Shown one piece after another: positions 15,234 to 24,739 of a stretch of DNA of 64,000 nucleotides. A program made the translations under genes and the position numbers. How positions within the stretch are numbered: the stretch's first letter is position 1; every line of letters begins with the position of its first letter. The DNA lies in NCBI RefSeq assembly GCF_014196835.1, contig NZ_JACIEK010000003.1:1-64000 (forward strand), written 5' to 3'. Source of the DNA: Aureimonas pseudogalii. Lineage in GTDB: Bacteria; Pseudomonadota; Alphaproteobacteria; Rhizobiales; Rhizobiaceae. The notes under the pieces were generated by a model, which saw only the letters and a program-made list of their open reading frames with translations, was not told where the DNA came from and did no database searches.

Positions 15234-16310
15234 ATGCTGAAGAAGGACGAACGCCGGCTGCGCGTCGGCGTGCTCGGATGTGGGCCGATCGCGCAGTTCG
15301 CGCATCTCGAAGCCTGCGTGAAGGCCCGCAACGCCGACCTCTACGCGATCTGCGACGCCGCGCCGGATCTTCTGGCCCGGATGGCCGCGACCTACGAACC
15401 ACAGAAGGCCTTCGCCGACTACGACGCCATGCTCGCCGACCCCGCGCTCGACGCCGTGATCGTCGCGACGTCCGACGCCTATCACGTCCCGATGACGCTG
15501 AAAGCGCTGGAGGCCGGCAAGCACGTGCTCTGCGAGAAGCCGGTGGGCGTCTCGGTGGAGGAGGGCGAGGCGCTGGCCGCCACCGTGGCGCGCTCCGGGC
15601 GCACCTATCAGGTCGGGCACATGAAGCGCTTCGACCCGGCGCTGGAGGCGGCGCGCGACTTCGTGCGGGACGAGATGGGCGAGGTGCTGGCGTTGAAGGC
15701 CTGGTATTGCGACTCGACCCATCGCTACACCAACACCGACGCCGTGCAGCCGCTACCCGTCACCTCGAAGCTCGCCAGGAAGCCCGGCGGCAACCCGAAG
15801 GCGGACCTTCGGCAGTATTTCATGCTGGCGCACGGCTCGCATCTCGTCGACACCGCGCGCTTCCTCTGCGGCGAGATCACGGCCGTGCGCGCCCGGCTGC
15901 GCGAAGCGTTCGGGGCCTATTGCTGGTTCGTGGAGACGGAGTTCGCCTCCGGCGCGCTCGGCCATCTCGACCTGACCGTCGCCGTGCGAATGGACTGGTT
16001 CGAGGGCTTCCAGCTCTACGGCGAGAACGGCTCGGTGCTCGCCCGCACCTTCAACCCCTGGTACTTCCGGTCGTCCGAGGTCGAGATATTTCACGAGAAG
16101 ACCGCCACGACGCACAAGCCGCTCGGCGCCGACGGACATTTCTTCCGCCGCCAGCTCGAAGGCTTCGCCGACACGATCCTCGATGGGGCGCCGATGCGCG
16201 GGGCCGATGCCGCCGACGGCGTCGCCTCGATCCGCGCCATGGTCGCCATCGCCCGCTCGGTCGAGACGGGCGAGCGGGTGGAACTCGCCTCCGTGACGGG
16301 GGCGGTGTGA
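15234..16310 (+). CDS. Gfo/Idh/MocA-family oxidoreductase
   Basis: 358 aa. The Rossmann motif is LRVGVLGCGPIAQFAHLEAC; the signature GKHVLCEKPVGVS contains the catalytic EKP Lys. The second domain has HMKRFDPALEAARDFV and HGSHLVDTARFLCGE. It is separated by 11 bases from the isomerase upstream, and its stop overlaps the next start (TGATG). It is distinct in sequence from the oxidoreductase at 10072, so the locus has two different sugar dehydrogenases. Confidence 0.9.
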   Translation: MLKKDERRLRVGVLGCGPIAQFAHLEACVKARNADLYAICDAAPDLLARMAATYEPQKAFADYDAMLADPALDAVIVATSDAYHVPMTLKALEAGKHVLCEKPVGVSVEEGEALAATVARSGRTYQVGHMKRFDPALEAARDFVRDEMGEVLALKAWYCDSTHRYTNTDAVQPLPVTSKLARKPGGNPKADLRQYFMLAHGSHLVDTARFLCGEITAVRARLREAFGAYCWFVETEFASGALGHLDLTVAVRMDWFEGFQLYGENGSVLARTFNPWYFRSSEVEIFHEKTATTHKPLGADGHFFRRQLEGFADTILDGAPMRGADAADGVASIRAMVAIARSVETGERVELASVTGAV

Positions 16311-17131
16311 TGCGCCTCGGCATCTTCGTCAAGACCTTCGCGGGCACCGACCCCGCGGCCGTGCTCGCAGCCGCGGCGGCGGCCGGCTACGAGACCACGC
16401 AGTTCAATCTCGCCTGCGCGGGCCTCGCTTCGATGCCGGACGCGGTGCCGGCGGACGTGATCGCCGGCATCGGCGCGGCCTCGGCGTCGACGGGCGTCTC
16501 GCTCGCCGCGCTGTCGGGCACCTACAACATGGCCCATCCCGATCCGGCCGTGCGCGACGACGGCTTGCACCGTCTCGCGGTCGTCCTGGGAGCGGCGCGG
16601 GCGCTCGACATCCCGCTGGTGACGCTCTGCACGGGCACCCGGCACCCCACGGATCAATGGGCCCACCACCCCGACAATTCCGACGCGTCGGCCTGGGGCG
16701 ACATGGCCGCCGAGATGGCGAAGGCGCTTGATCTGGCCGAGCGACAAGGCGTCGATCTCGGCATCGAGCCCGAGCAGGCCAACATCGTCACCTCCGCCGC
16801 CGATGCCGTGCGGCTCGCCGCCGAGATGGGCTCGCCGCGCCTTCGCGTGGTGCTCGACCCCGCCAATCTCTTCGAGGCCGCCGGTCCGGACGAGGCCCGG
16901 CGTATCGTGGCGAAGGCGGTGGACGAGGCGGCACCGCTCATCGCCATGGCGCATGCCAAGGACCGCTATCCGGACGGGCGCTTCGCGACGGCCGGCCGGG
17001 GCGTCGTCGATTTCCCGGACTTTCTGCGACGGCTCCGCGCCGTGGGTTTCGACGGTCCGCTCGTCACGCACGGATTGGCGGCGGAAGAGGCCGGCGAGGT
17101 CGCCGCCTTCCTGCGCGGCGCGCTGCGATGA
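16310..17131 (+). CDS. Sugar phosphate isomerase/epimerase-like TIM barrel, copy 2
   Basis: 273 aa, beginning MRLGIFVKTFAGTD. A second xylose-isomerase-like TIM barrel with LGIEPEQANIV, RVVLDPANLFE, MAHAKDRYPDG and PLVTHGLAAEEA marking the metal-site strands. It is divergent from copy 1, so the two probably do consecutive or alternative steps. It starts within the stop of the preceding oxidoreductase (TGATG) and ends overlapping the hydrolase start (ATGA), so it is fully embedded in the operon. Confidence 0.85.
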   Translation: MRLGIFVKTFAGTDPAAVLAAAAAAGYETTQFNLACAGLASMPDAVPADVIAGIGAASASTGVSLAALSGTYNMAHPDPAVRDDGLHRLAVVLGAARALDIPLVTLCTGTRHPTDQWAHHPDNSDASAWGDMAAEMAKALDLAERQGVDLGIEPEQANIVTSAADAVRLAAEMGSPRLRVVLDPANLFEAAGPDEARRIVAKAVDEAAPLIAMAHAKDRYPDGRFATAGRGVVDFPDFLRRLRAVGFDGPLVTHGLAAEEAGEVAAFLRGALR

Positions 17132-17967
17132 GCGAGCGCTGGATCCGCCGCGACGGTGCCCGGCTTCGGATCGTGGAGGCCGGCGAGGGGGCTGCGGTGC
17201 TCTTCCAGCATGGCCTCGGCGGCGATGCGGCGCAGGCCGAGGGCAATTTTCCCGACGGTGCCGGCTGGCATCGGCTGACGCTGGAATGCCGGGCGCAGGG
17301 GCAATCCGAGCCCGGCAGGACCCGGCCCTTCTCCATCGCAATGTTCGCGGATGATGCGACGGCGGCAACGGAGGCGGCCGGCATGCGCAGCTTCGTCGCG
17401 GGCGGCGTATCGATGGGCGCGGCGATCGCGCTGCGACTGGCGGTGACGCGGCCGGACCTCGTCTCGGCGCTCGTTCTCGTGCGCCCCGCCTGGGTGGCGG
17501 AGACCGCGCCCGGCAACATGCGCGCCTATGGTGTGGCCGCTGACGCGATGCTACGCCATCCCCGTCACCCGGCGGCGGCACGCGAGACGTTCGCCGCGTC
17601 CACCGAGGCCCGGCGACTAGCCGAGGTCTCGCCCGACAATCTCGCTTCGCTCGTCGGCTTCTTCGAGCGGCCCGACCTCGCGTCCACGGCCGATCTCCTC
17701 GCCGACATCGCGGCCGACGGGCCGGGCGTGACGCGCGAAGCCATCGCGGCGCTGCGGCTCCCCGTGCTCGTTGTTGGCAACAGCGAGGACCACGTGCATC
17801 CGCTCGCGCTGGCACGCGAGATCGCCGAGCTCATCCCGGCCGCTCGCCTTGTCGAAGTGCCGGCGAAGGCCGCCGACAAGGCCGCGCATCAGGCCGCCGT
17901 GCGCCACGCCATCTCCGGCTTTCTCGCGGCCCTGCCGGTCGCCCCGTCCGAAGGGATCCTCCGATGA
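17128..17967 (+). CDS. Alpha/beta hydrolase
   Basis: 279 aa, single-domain cytoplasmic alpha/beta hydrolase. The oxyanion segment FQHGLGGD is followed by the nucleophile elbow GGVSMGA (Ser95), an acid region GNSEDHVHP and the His helix ADKAAHQAAV. Families include esterases, lactonases and C-C hydrolases. Given the adjacent sugar dehydrogenases a lactone hydrolase role is possible but unproven. It overlaps both neighbours by ATGA. Confidence 0.85.
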   Translation: MSERWIRRDGARLRIVEAGEGAAVLFQHGLGGDAAQAEGNFPDGAGWHRLTLECRAQGQSEPGRTRPFSIAMFADDATAATEAAGMRSFVAGGVSMGAAIALRLAVTRPDLVSALVLVRPAWVAETAPGNMRAYGVAADAMLRHPRHPAAARETFAASTEARRLAEVSPDNLASLVGFFERPDLASTADLLADIAADGPGVTREAIAALRLPVLVVGNSEDHVHPLALAREIAELIPAARLVEVPAKAADKAAHQAAVRHAISGFLAALPVAPSEGILR

Positions 17968-18671
17968 CCGAACGATTCACCGTTGCCTCGCTGCCGCGCG
18001 ACCGCCTGCTCGGCGAGTTCTCGCTCTGGTCGGCCGACCTCGCCAACCTCGAAGCCGACCTGAAGCGCACCCGCGATCACGTCGATCTCTACCACATCGA
18101 CGTCGCCGACGGTCGCTTCGCGCCGACCTTCCTGTTCTTCCCCGATCAGGTCGCCCGCATCGCCAAGCTCACCGACCGGCCGCTGCACGTGCACCTGATG
18201 GTCGAGGCCGACATCGTGGAGGCGCAGGCCGTGCAGTTCGCCGAGGCTGGGGCGCATCTCATCAGCGTCCACGCCGAGAACGGCGAGGCGGGGTTGCGTG
18301 CGCTGAAGACGGTGGCGGGGATGGGGGTCGCCGGCGGCGTCGTGCTGCGGCTGGAGACGCCGGTCGAGGCGATCGAGCCCTTCGTCGGCGCGGTCTCCTT
18401 CGTGACGCTGCTCGGAACCGCAATCGGCGTGAAGGGGCAGGGCCTCTCGGACACGGCCTGCCCGCGCCTCGAGCAAGCACGCGCCATCCTGCGCCGCCAT
18501 GGGCGCGAGGCGGACGTCGTGCTGGCGGCCGATGGCGGCATTCGGCAGGAGACGGTGCCGCGGCTGCGTGCGGCGGGGGCCGAGACGGTGGTGCTGGGCT
18601 CGCTCGCCTTCGGCGACCCCGATCTCGCGGCCCGCATGCGCTGGCTGCACGATCTGAAGACCGCCGCCTGA
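17964..18671 (+). CDS. Ribulose-phosphate 3-epimerase family protein (AlsE/Rpe-like)
   Basis: 235 aa. The RPE pattern is visible but diverged: [15 protein letters not shown] for the usual Sx[23 protein letters not shown] for the HxDxMDGxFVP box, PLHVHLMV, and [15 protein letters not shown] near the end. Replacement of Met by Ala in the DVADG box and [11 protein letters not shown] in place of VNPGFGGQ suggest a substrate other than ribulose 5-phosphate, for example allulose 6-phosphate as in AlsE. The gene is coupled to the hydrolase before it and to a ROK kinase after it, the same functional pairing as AlsE with AlsK. Confidence 0.85.
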   Translation: MTERFTVASLPRDRLLGEFSLWSADLANLEADLKRTRDHVDLYHIDVADGRFAPTFLFFPDQVARIAKLTDRPLHVHLMVEADIVEAQAVQFAEAGAHLISVHAENGEAGLRALKTVAGMGVAGGVVLRLETPVEAIEPFVGAVSFVTLLGTAIGVKGQGLSDTACPRLEQARAILRRHGREADVVLAADGGIRQETVPRLRAAGAETVVLGSLAFGDPDLAARMRWLHDLKTAA

Positions 18672-19645
18672 TGTCCGAGCCGCTCGCCCTCGCCGTCGAT
18701 CTCGGCGGCACCGAGCTGCGCGCCGCCGCGGTGGCGCCGGGCGGGCAGATTCTGGCGCAGATCGACACGCCGACCGACGCGACCGCGGGTCCGGCGCGGG
18801 TGATCGACCAGATCGTCGCGCTCATTGGCGAGGTGCGGGCGCGCGTTCCCGACATGACCTTCCTCGGCCTCGGCATCGGTGCGCCTGGTCCGCTCGACCC
18901 CGTCGCCGGCATCGCCATCGCCCCGCCGACGCTCAAGGGCTGGCGCGACGTGCCGCTGACGGCGATCCTCAGCGATCGGCTCGCCATGCCCGTGATGCTG
19001 GAAAACGACGCCAACGCGGCAGCGCTCGGCGAGTGGCGCTTCGGGGCAGGGCGTGGCCTCCATTCCGTCGTCTTCGTCACCGTCTCCACCGGCATCGGCG
19101 GCGGCGTCGTCGCGGACGGGCGCATCCTGCATGGCCAACGGGGGCTTGCGGCCGAGATCGGCCATATGACCATCACCGAGCGCGGCGGGCGCTGCTTCTG
19201 CGGCGCAATCGGCTGCTTCGAGGCGGTGGCGTCCGGCTCCGCGCTCGGCTGGCGCGCGGATGCCGCTACGCGTCCCGGCGACGGATCGCGCCTGCGCGCG
19301 CTGGCCGGGAGCGGCGCGGTGACGGCGCGTCATGTCGCCGACGCCGCACGCGAGGGCGACGCCCAGGCATCGGCGCTTCTCGCCGAGGAGGCGCGCTGGC
19401 TTGGTATCGGCTTCACCAATCTCCTTCATCTCTATTCGCCCGAGGCCATCGTCGTCGGCGGCGGTCTCTCAGTGGCGCTCGACCTGATGGCGGGCGGCAT
19501 CGCCGCGACGATCATCGAGCGCGCCATGCCGGCCTATCGCGACGTGCCGGTGGTTGCGGCCGCGCTCGGCCGCCATGCCGGGCTCGTCGGCGCCGCCAGC
19601 CTCGTTCTCGAACCCGGCTCGACGCGCATCGTCGAGGCGGCCTGA
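18671..19645 (+). CDS. ROK-family sugar kinase
   Basis: 324 aa. The phosphate-binding [10 protein letters not shown] opens the protein. [20 protein letters not shown] holds the catalytic Asp, and [16 protein letters not shown] is the ROK zinc motif CxCGxxGCxE. No N-terminal HTH is present, so it is a kinase rather than a repressor. It begins inside the stop of the RPE-like gene (TGATG). By context it phosphorylates the sugar acted on by the epimerase (an AlsK-like role is an inference). Confidence 0.92.
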   Translation: MSEPLALAVDLGGTELRAAAVAPGGQILAQIDTPTDATAGPARVIDQIVALIGEVRARVPDMTFLGLGIGAPGPLDPVAGIAIAPPTLKGWRDVPLTAILSDRLAMPVMLENDANAAALGEWRFGAGRGLHSVVFVTVSTGIGGGVVADGRILHGQRGLAAEIGHMTITERGGRCFCGAIGCFEAVASGSALGWRADAATRPGDGSRLRALAGSGAVTARHVADAAREGDAQASALLAEEARWLGIGFTNLLHLYSPEAIVVGGGLSVALDLMAGGIAATIIERAMPAYRDVPVVAAALGRHAGLVGAASLVLEPGSTRIVEAA

Positions 19646-19680
19646 GACCAAACCAAGAGAACACGATCGGGAACCCCACC

Positions 19681-20784
<1,104 letters not shown>

Positions 20785-20808
20785 GGCGCGAGGCCTGGCG
20801 AGGCGCCC

Positions 20809-21783
20809 TCAACGCGCCTCGAAGCGCTTCCAGGCGGCGACGGCTGCCGCGATTGCCTCGCGCGACTGCGGGATGTGCCGCCCCATCGAGACGAAGCCGT
20901 GGATCAGGCCCGGCCAGCGTTCGAAGACGGTCGGCACGCCCGCCGCCTCCAGCCGCCGTGCATAGGCGATGCCCTCGTCGGCAAGGATGTCGGCCTCGGC
21001 GATAGCGACATAGGCGGGCGGGGCGCCCGTAAGGTCCGCCGACTTCAGGGGCGAGAAGCGCCAGTCGGCGAGATCGGCGGCGTCGCGGATCGTCAGGTCG
21101 CGGAACCAGCGCATGGTCGCCGCCGTCAGCCCGTAGCCTGATGCGAAGAGCCGGAAGCTGTCGCTATCCTGCGCTGCGTCGGTGTTGGGATAGAACAGAA
21201 GCTGTGCCGTGAGCGGCGGGGCGTCGTCGCCGCGCGCAGCGAGTGCCGTCACGGTGGCGAGGTTCCCGCCGGCGCTGTCGCCGCCCACCGCGATGCGGGC
21301 GGGATCGACGCCGAACTCGCCCGCTCGTTTGCGCAGCCAGGCGAGCGCCCGTCGCCCGTCCTCGACGGCAGCCGGGAACCTGTGCTCGGGGGCGAGGCGA
21401 TAGTCGGGGCAGAGCACAACCGCGCCCGCCATGTCGGCAAAGGCGCGGCAGACCTCGTCATGCGAGTCGAGGCCGCCGAGCACCCATCCGCCGCCATGCA
21501 GGTAGAGAAGCGCGGGAGCGCCGCTTGCGGGAGCGCCATGGCCGCGATAGAGGCGTGCCGGCAGCGCGCCGATCCCGTCCTCGATCACGAGGTCGCGGAC
21601 CGCGGCGACCGCCGCGCGCTCGCCCTGCACCGCCGGGCGTCCGGCGTCGTAGGCGGCCCGCGCCGCCTGCGGGGTGCCCGTCTCGAACGGTGGCGCGGTG
21701 GGATCGGCGAGGGCGAGAACCGCCCGTGCGCCGTCCGTCAACACCGGCGATTCACGCTGCGGGTCCGACCGAAGTCCGGTCAT
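20809..21783 (-). CDS. Alpha/beta hydrolase of the hormone-sensitive lipase family
   Basis: 324 aa. It has HGGGW (96-100) for the oxyanion hole, GGDSAGGN with nucleophile Ser170, AEADILADEG with the acid and PGLIHGF with the His. These are the hallmarks of bacterial acetyl-esterase-like enzymes. No signal peptide, so cytoplasmic. The ATG at 21783 overlaps the stop of the PfkB kinase (ATGA). It is the last gene of the minus-strand operon that starts at frcB-like 27041. It may deacylate an imported sugar ester. Confidence 0.88.
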   Translation of the reverse strand: MTGLRSDPQRESPVLTDGARAVLALADPTAPPFETGTPQAARAAYDAGRPAVQGERAAVAAVRDLVIEDGIGALPARLYRGHGAPASGAPALLYLHGGGWVLGGLDSHDEVCRAFADMAGAVVLCPDYRLAPEHRFPAAVEDGRRALAWLRKRAGEFGVDPARIAVGGDSAGGNLATVTALAARGDDAPPLTAQLLFYPNTDAAQDSDSFRLFASGYGLTAATMRWFRDLTIRDAADLADWRFSPLKSADLTGAPPAYVAIAEADILADEGIAYARRLEAAGVPTVFERWPGLIHGFVSMGRHIPQSREAIAAAVAAWKRFEAR

Positions 21784-22847
21784 GCCGAGGTCGATCGGGT
21801 TTGGCGATCGACCGGGTGAAGCGCGGCGTGGCTGCGCCAGCCCCAGCCTTCGGCGAGCGCGAGGCATCCCGCCACCGTCTCGACGCTGCCGGTCGTGCCG
21901 ACGGAGCGCAGCGAGGACGCCGCGCAGGCATGGGCCAGCCGCAGGGCGTCGGCCACCGCCTTGCCCTCGTGCCAGCCATACATGAAGCCGGCGGCGAAGG
22001 CGTCGCCGGCGCCGTTCGCGCCCTTCACGACGGCGGGTGGCACGTTCACCGAGGGGACGCGCGTCACCGTGCCGTCGCGCTCGAAGGCGAGGCCCCCGTC
22101 GGGGAAGTGGATCGCCAGAACCTTCATCGCGCCGCGCTCCATCACGAGCGCGCCGGCCTCGAGGCAGGCTTCGACGTCGGTCTGCCCGTCGTCGGTGGTG
22201 GCGCGGCCGGTGATCGCGCCGACCTCGTAGTCGTTGATCACCAGCGTATCGAGATGGCCGAGGCAGGGCTCGACGAAACCGCGCAGGCGCTCGGGCGCGA
22301 TCTGCAGCAGCTCGAAATTCGTCTCCAGCCCGGCCGCGCGGGCCGCCTTCAGCGTCGCGACCCAGCCGTTGGCCTCGCCCTTCCACGGCCCGTCCATGAG
22401 GTCGTGAATGCCCGGTAAGCCCAGATGGAAGATGCGGGCCGTGGTGCGCGAGAAGTCGAAATGGTCGGGCGAGAGATGCGCGCTCGCGCCGGGCAGGAAC
22501 AGGTGCGTGCGCCGCCCCGTGGCGGTCGCGGTGTAGGCGTCGGTATAGTTGGTGCGCTGATCCGGCAGGATCACCATGCCGGTGCGGTCGACGCCCGCCG
22601 CGTCGGCCTGCGCCAGAAGAATCGCCCCGTCGGCGTCGTCGCCGATGCAGCCGATCGTGGCGACGGGCATGCTCGGATCGAGCCGGCGAATGTCGATCGC
22701 GAAGTTGCAGGCCGAGCCGCCGCCCTCGACGGTCTCGCCGAGGATCTGCGTGACGGTGTCCTCGCGCGGCCAGCGATCGACGGTCTTGTTATGGTCGGCG
22801 CACCAGGTTCCCCCGGTAAGGAACCCGCGGCGAGGCGATGCGGACAC
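21780..22847 (-). CDS. PfkB-family carbohydrate kinase
   Basis: 355 aa with a GTG start. EGGGSACNFAIDIRRLD is the substrate-side glycine motif and VKGANGAGDAFAAGFMYG is the C-terminal PfkB signature with the catalytic Asp. It lies between an aldolase gene (3-base gap) and an esterase gene, all in the minus-strand transporter operon. Kinase plus class I aldolase in one operon suggests phosphorylation of a ketose (or ketose phosphate) followed by retro-aldol cleavage. The sugar is unknown. Confidence 0.88.
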   Translation of the reverse strand: MSASPRRGFLTGGTWCADHNKTVDRWPREDTVTQILGETVEGGGSACNFAIDIRRLDPSMPVATIGCIGDDADGAILLAQADAAGVDRTGMVILPDQRTNYTDAYTATATGRRTHLFLPGASAHLSPDHFDFSRTTARIFHLGLPGIHDLMDGPWKGEANGWVATLKAARAAGLETNFELLQIAPERLRGFVEPCLGHLDTLVINDYEVGAITGRATTDDGQTDVEACLEAGALVMERGAMKVLAIHFPDGGLAFERDGTVTRVPSVNVPPAVVKGANGAGDAFAAGFMYGWHEGKAVADALRLAHACAASSLRSVGTTGSVETVAGCLALAEGWGWRSHAALHPVDRQTRSTSA

Positions 22848-22850
22848 GGC

Positions 22851-23855
22851 TCATGCTCCCATCTTGAGCGAGGGATCGGTGATCTCCAGATCCTCCGCGA
22901 GCGGCTTCTTCGGGCGTAGACCCGATTTGGCGAGGCCGTCGTGATAGGCCTTCGTCGCCTCCTCGGAGGAGACGTCGTCTTCGATCACCGAGCGCATCGC
23001 CCGCACGATGGCCTTCGCATCTTCGGCGAAGAAGATCTTGCGGCCGAAGAGGGCGACGCGCGCGCCGTATCTCTCGGCCTGCTTCACCATTTCCAGCGTG
23101 TCGCGCGTGGTGGACGAGGCACCGCCGAGAATGCCGACGATGAGGTTGCCGGGGTCGAAGGCCGCGAGTTCCTCGGTCGCGCGCGGGCCATTGTAGACGA
23201 CCTTCAGGAACTGCGGCCGGTCGTGCACCGAGACGCCGGCGAGGCACCGCGCGATGGCGTCGTTGTTGTAGGTCGCGAAGTCGGAGCCGGGCGCCGCCAC
23301 GTCGAACTGCGGGTTGAAGACTTCGAGGAAGTGACGCACGCCGGCCGCCGAGGCCTCGTCGCGGAACTGCGAATAGGCGTCGAGCGATCGGCGGTCCTGG
23401 TCGAGATCGTTGAAGAAGGTGAGGGCGTAGAGGCCGAGATCGGCCACGGGCTTCACCCGGTCGAGCCGCGCGGTGCGGAAGGGCACGGTCGGCAGATGCT
23501 TGTAGTTGGCGCCGCGCCAGTGCCAGATGTCGGAGCCGTCGTTGAGGCGCACGGCGGCGGTCACCTCGCTCTCGCCGTAGAGGCCACGTCGCGCCAGATG
23601 CTCGGCCGAGGAGAGCGAGGTCAGCATGATGTCGACGAGGTCCGAGCGGATCATCTCCTCCATCGCATCGCGATAGACCTTCAGCGGCTTCATCCGGCCC
23701 GTCGGATTGCCGGCCTCGTCGAGCTCGGGGCCGGAAACGCCGGTGCCGAGCGCCATGTCGCCGTCCTTGGCGTCGGCGATGATGAAGTCCTTCGGCGTAT
23801 ACTGGCCGTTGCGGATGCGGGCGAGCTTGGCGTCCATGCGCTTGGCGGTGATCAT
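22851..23855 (-). CDS. Class I (DeoC/LacD-like) TIM-barrel aldolase, copy 2
   Basis: 334 aa, clearly homologous to the aldolase at 8989 over its whole length (KDFIIADAKDGDM, DLVDIMLTS, FLEVFNPQFD, FLKVVYNGP with likely Schiff-base Lys218, GILGGASSTTRDT). Start 23855 gives MITAKRMDAKLARI and matches the N-terminus of copy 1. It sits between the ATPase gene and the PfkB kinase in the minus-strand operon. It probably cleaves the phosphorylated sugar made by that kinase. Two diverged copies suggest different substrates rather than recent duplication. Confidence 0.8.
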   Translation of the reverse strand: MITAKRMDAKLARIRNGQYTPKDFIIADAKDGDMALGTGVSGPELDEAGNPTGRMKPLKVYRDAMEEMIRSDLVDIMLTSLSSAEHLARRGLYGESEVTAAVRLNDGSDIWHWRGANYKHLPTVPFRTARLDRVKPVADLGLYALTFFNDLDQDRRSLDAYSQFRDEASAAGVRHFLEVFNPQFDVAAPGSDFATYNNDAIARCLAGVSVHDRPQFLKVVYNGPRATEELAAFDPGNLIVGILGGASSTTRDTLEMVKQAERYGARVALFGRKIFFAEDAKAIVRAMRSVIEDDVSSEEATKAYHDGLAKSGLRPKKPLAEDLEITDPSLKMGA

Positions 23856-23929
23856 CGGGTGTCGTCCTTCGAATGCGATCGATGGGGGAGAGGCCGCGGC
23901 GCTTCGCCGGTCGGCCGGAAGGGAAGCCG

Positions 23930-24739
23930 TCAGGCTGCGGCGCCGGGTGGAACGGCCGCGCCGGTCATGAAGCCGACGACGTCCGACATGGTGAAGTCCT
24001 GCGGCGCGACGACGCCGAGCCGCTTGCCGAGGCGGTGGATGTGGATGCGATCGGCGATCTCGAACACATGCGGCATGTTGTGGGAGATGAGGATCACCGA
24101 GAGGCCGCGACGCTTCACGTCGAGGATGAGGTCGAGCACCTTGCGGCTTTCCTTCACCCCGAGCGCCGCGGTGGGCTCGTCCATGATCACGACCCGGCCG
24201 CCGAACGCGCAGGCCCGTGCCACGGCGACGCCCTGCCGCTGTCCGCCCGACAGCGTCTCGACCTTCTGGTGGATGTCCTGCACCGTGGTGAGGCCCAGCG
24301 CCGAGAGCTGCTTGCGCGCCTCGTTGGCCATGGCCCGCCGGTCGAGCGAGCGCAGGATGCGGCCGGACCAGCCGCTCTTGCGGATCTCGCGGCCGAGAAA
24401 CAGGTTGTCGGCGATCGACAGGGCCGGCGACAGCGCGAGGTTCTGGAAGACGCTCTCGACGCCGGCATGGCGGGCCTCCATCGGCGAGCGGAACGAGACG
24501 GTCTCGCCGCCGAGCCGGATCTCGCCGGCATCGGGCTTTATCGCGCCGGCCAGCACCTTGATCATCGTCGACTTGCCGGCGCCGTTGTCGCCGATCACCG
24601 CGAGGATCTCGCCTTGTCGCAGCTCGAACTCGACCCCGTCCATCGCCACGACGCGGCCATAGCGCTTGCGAAGTCCGGTGGCCTCCAAGGCCGGAGGGGT
24701 GGTGCCCGCGCGCACTTGCGGAGCGGCCATCGTCATCAT
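23930..24739 (-). CDS. frcA: Single-domain sugar ABC ATPase (FrcA-like)
   Basis: 269 aa. Walker A GDNGAGKST (50-58), signature TLSGGQRQG, Walker B VVIMDEPTAALG, His switch LISHNMPH. Only one nucleotide-binding domain is present, as in FrcA and unlike the double-domain RbsA. The ATG overlaps the permease stop (ATGATG arrangement). With the permease at 24736 and the binding protein at 25995 it forms a complete carbohydrate uptake 2 type importer. The FrcA name is by family resemblance; the transported sugar could differ from fructose. Confidence 0.85.
   Translation of the reverse strand: MMTMAAPQVRAGTTPPALEATGLRKRYGRVVAMDGVEFELRQGEILAVIGDNGAGKSTMIKVLAGAIKPDAGEIRLGGETVSFRSPMEARHAGVESVFQNLALSPALSIADNLFLGREIRKSGWSGRILRSLDRRAMANEARKQLSALGLTTVQDIHQKVETLSGGQRQGVAVARACAFGGRVVIMDEPTAALGVKESRKVLDLILDVKRRGLSVILISHNMPHVFEIADRIHIHRLGKRLGVVAPQDFTMSDVVGFMTGAAVPPGAAA

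Noticed and set aside
18146-19429. 427-residue minus-strand frame and many similar long antisense frames across the window
   Set aside because: They are antisense shadows of high-GC genes, with Arg/His/Asp/Glu-rich composition and no ribosome binding sites.
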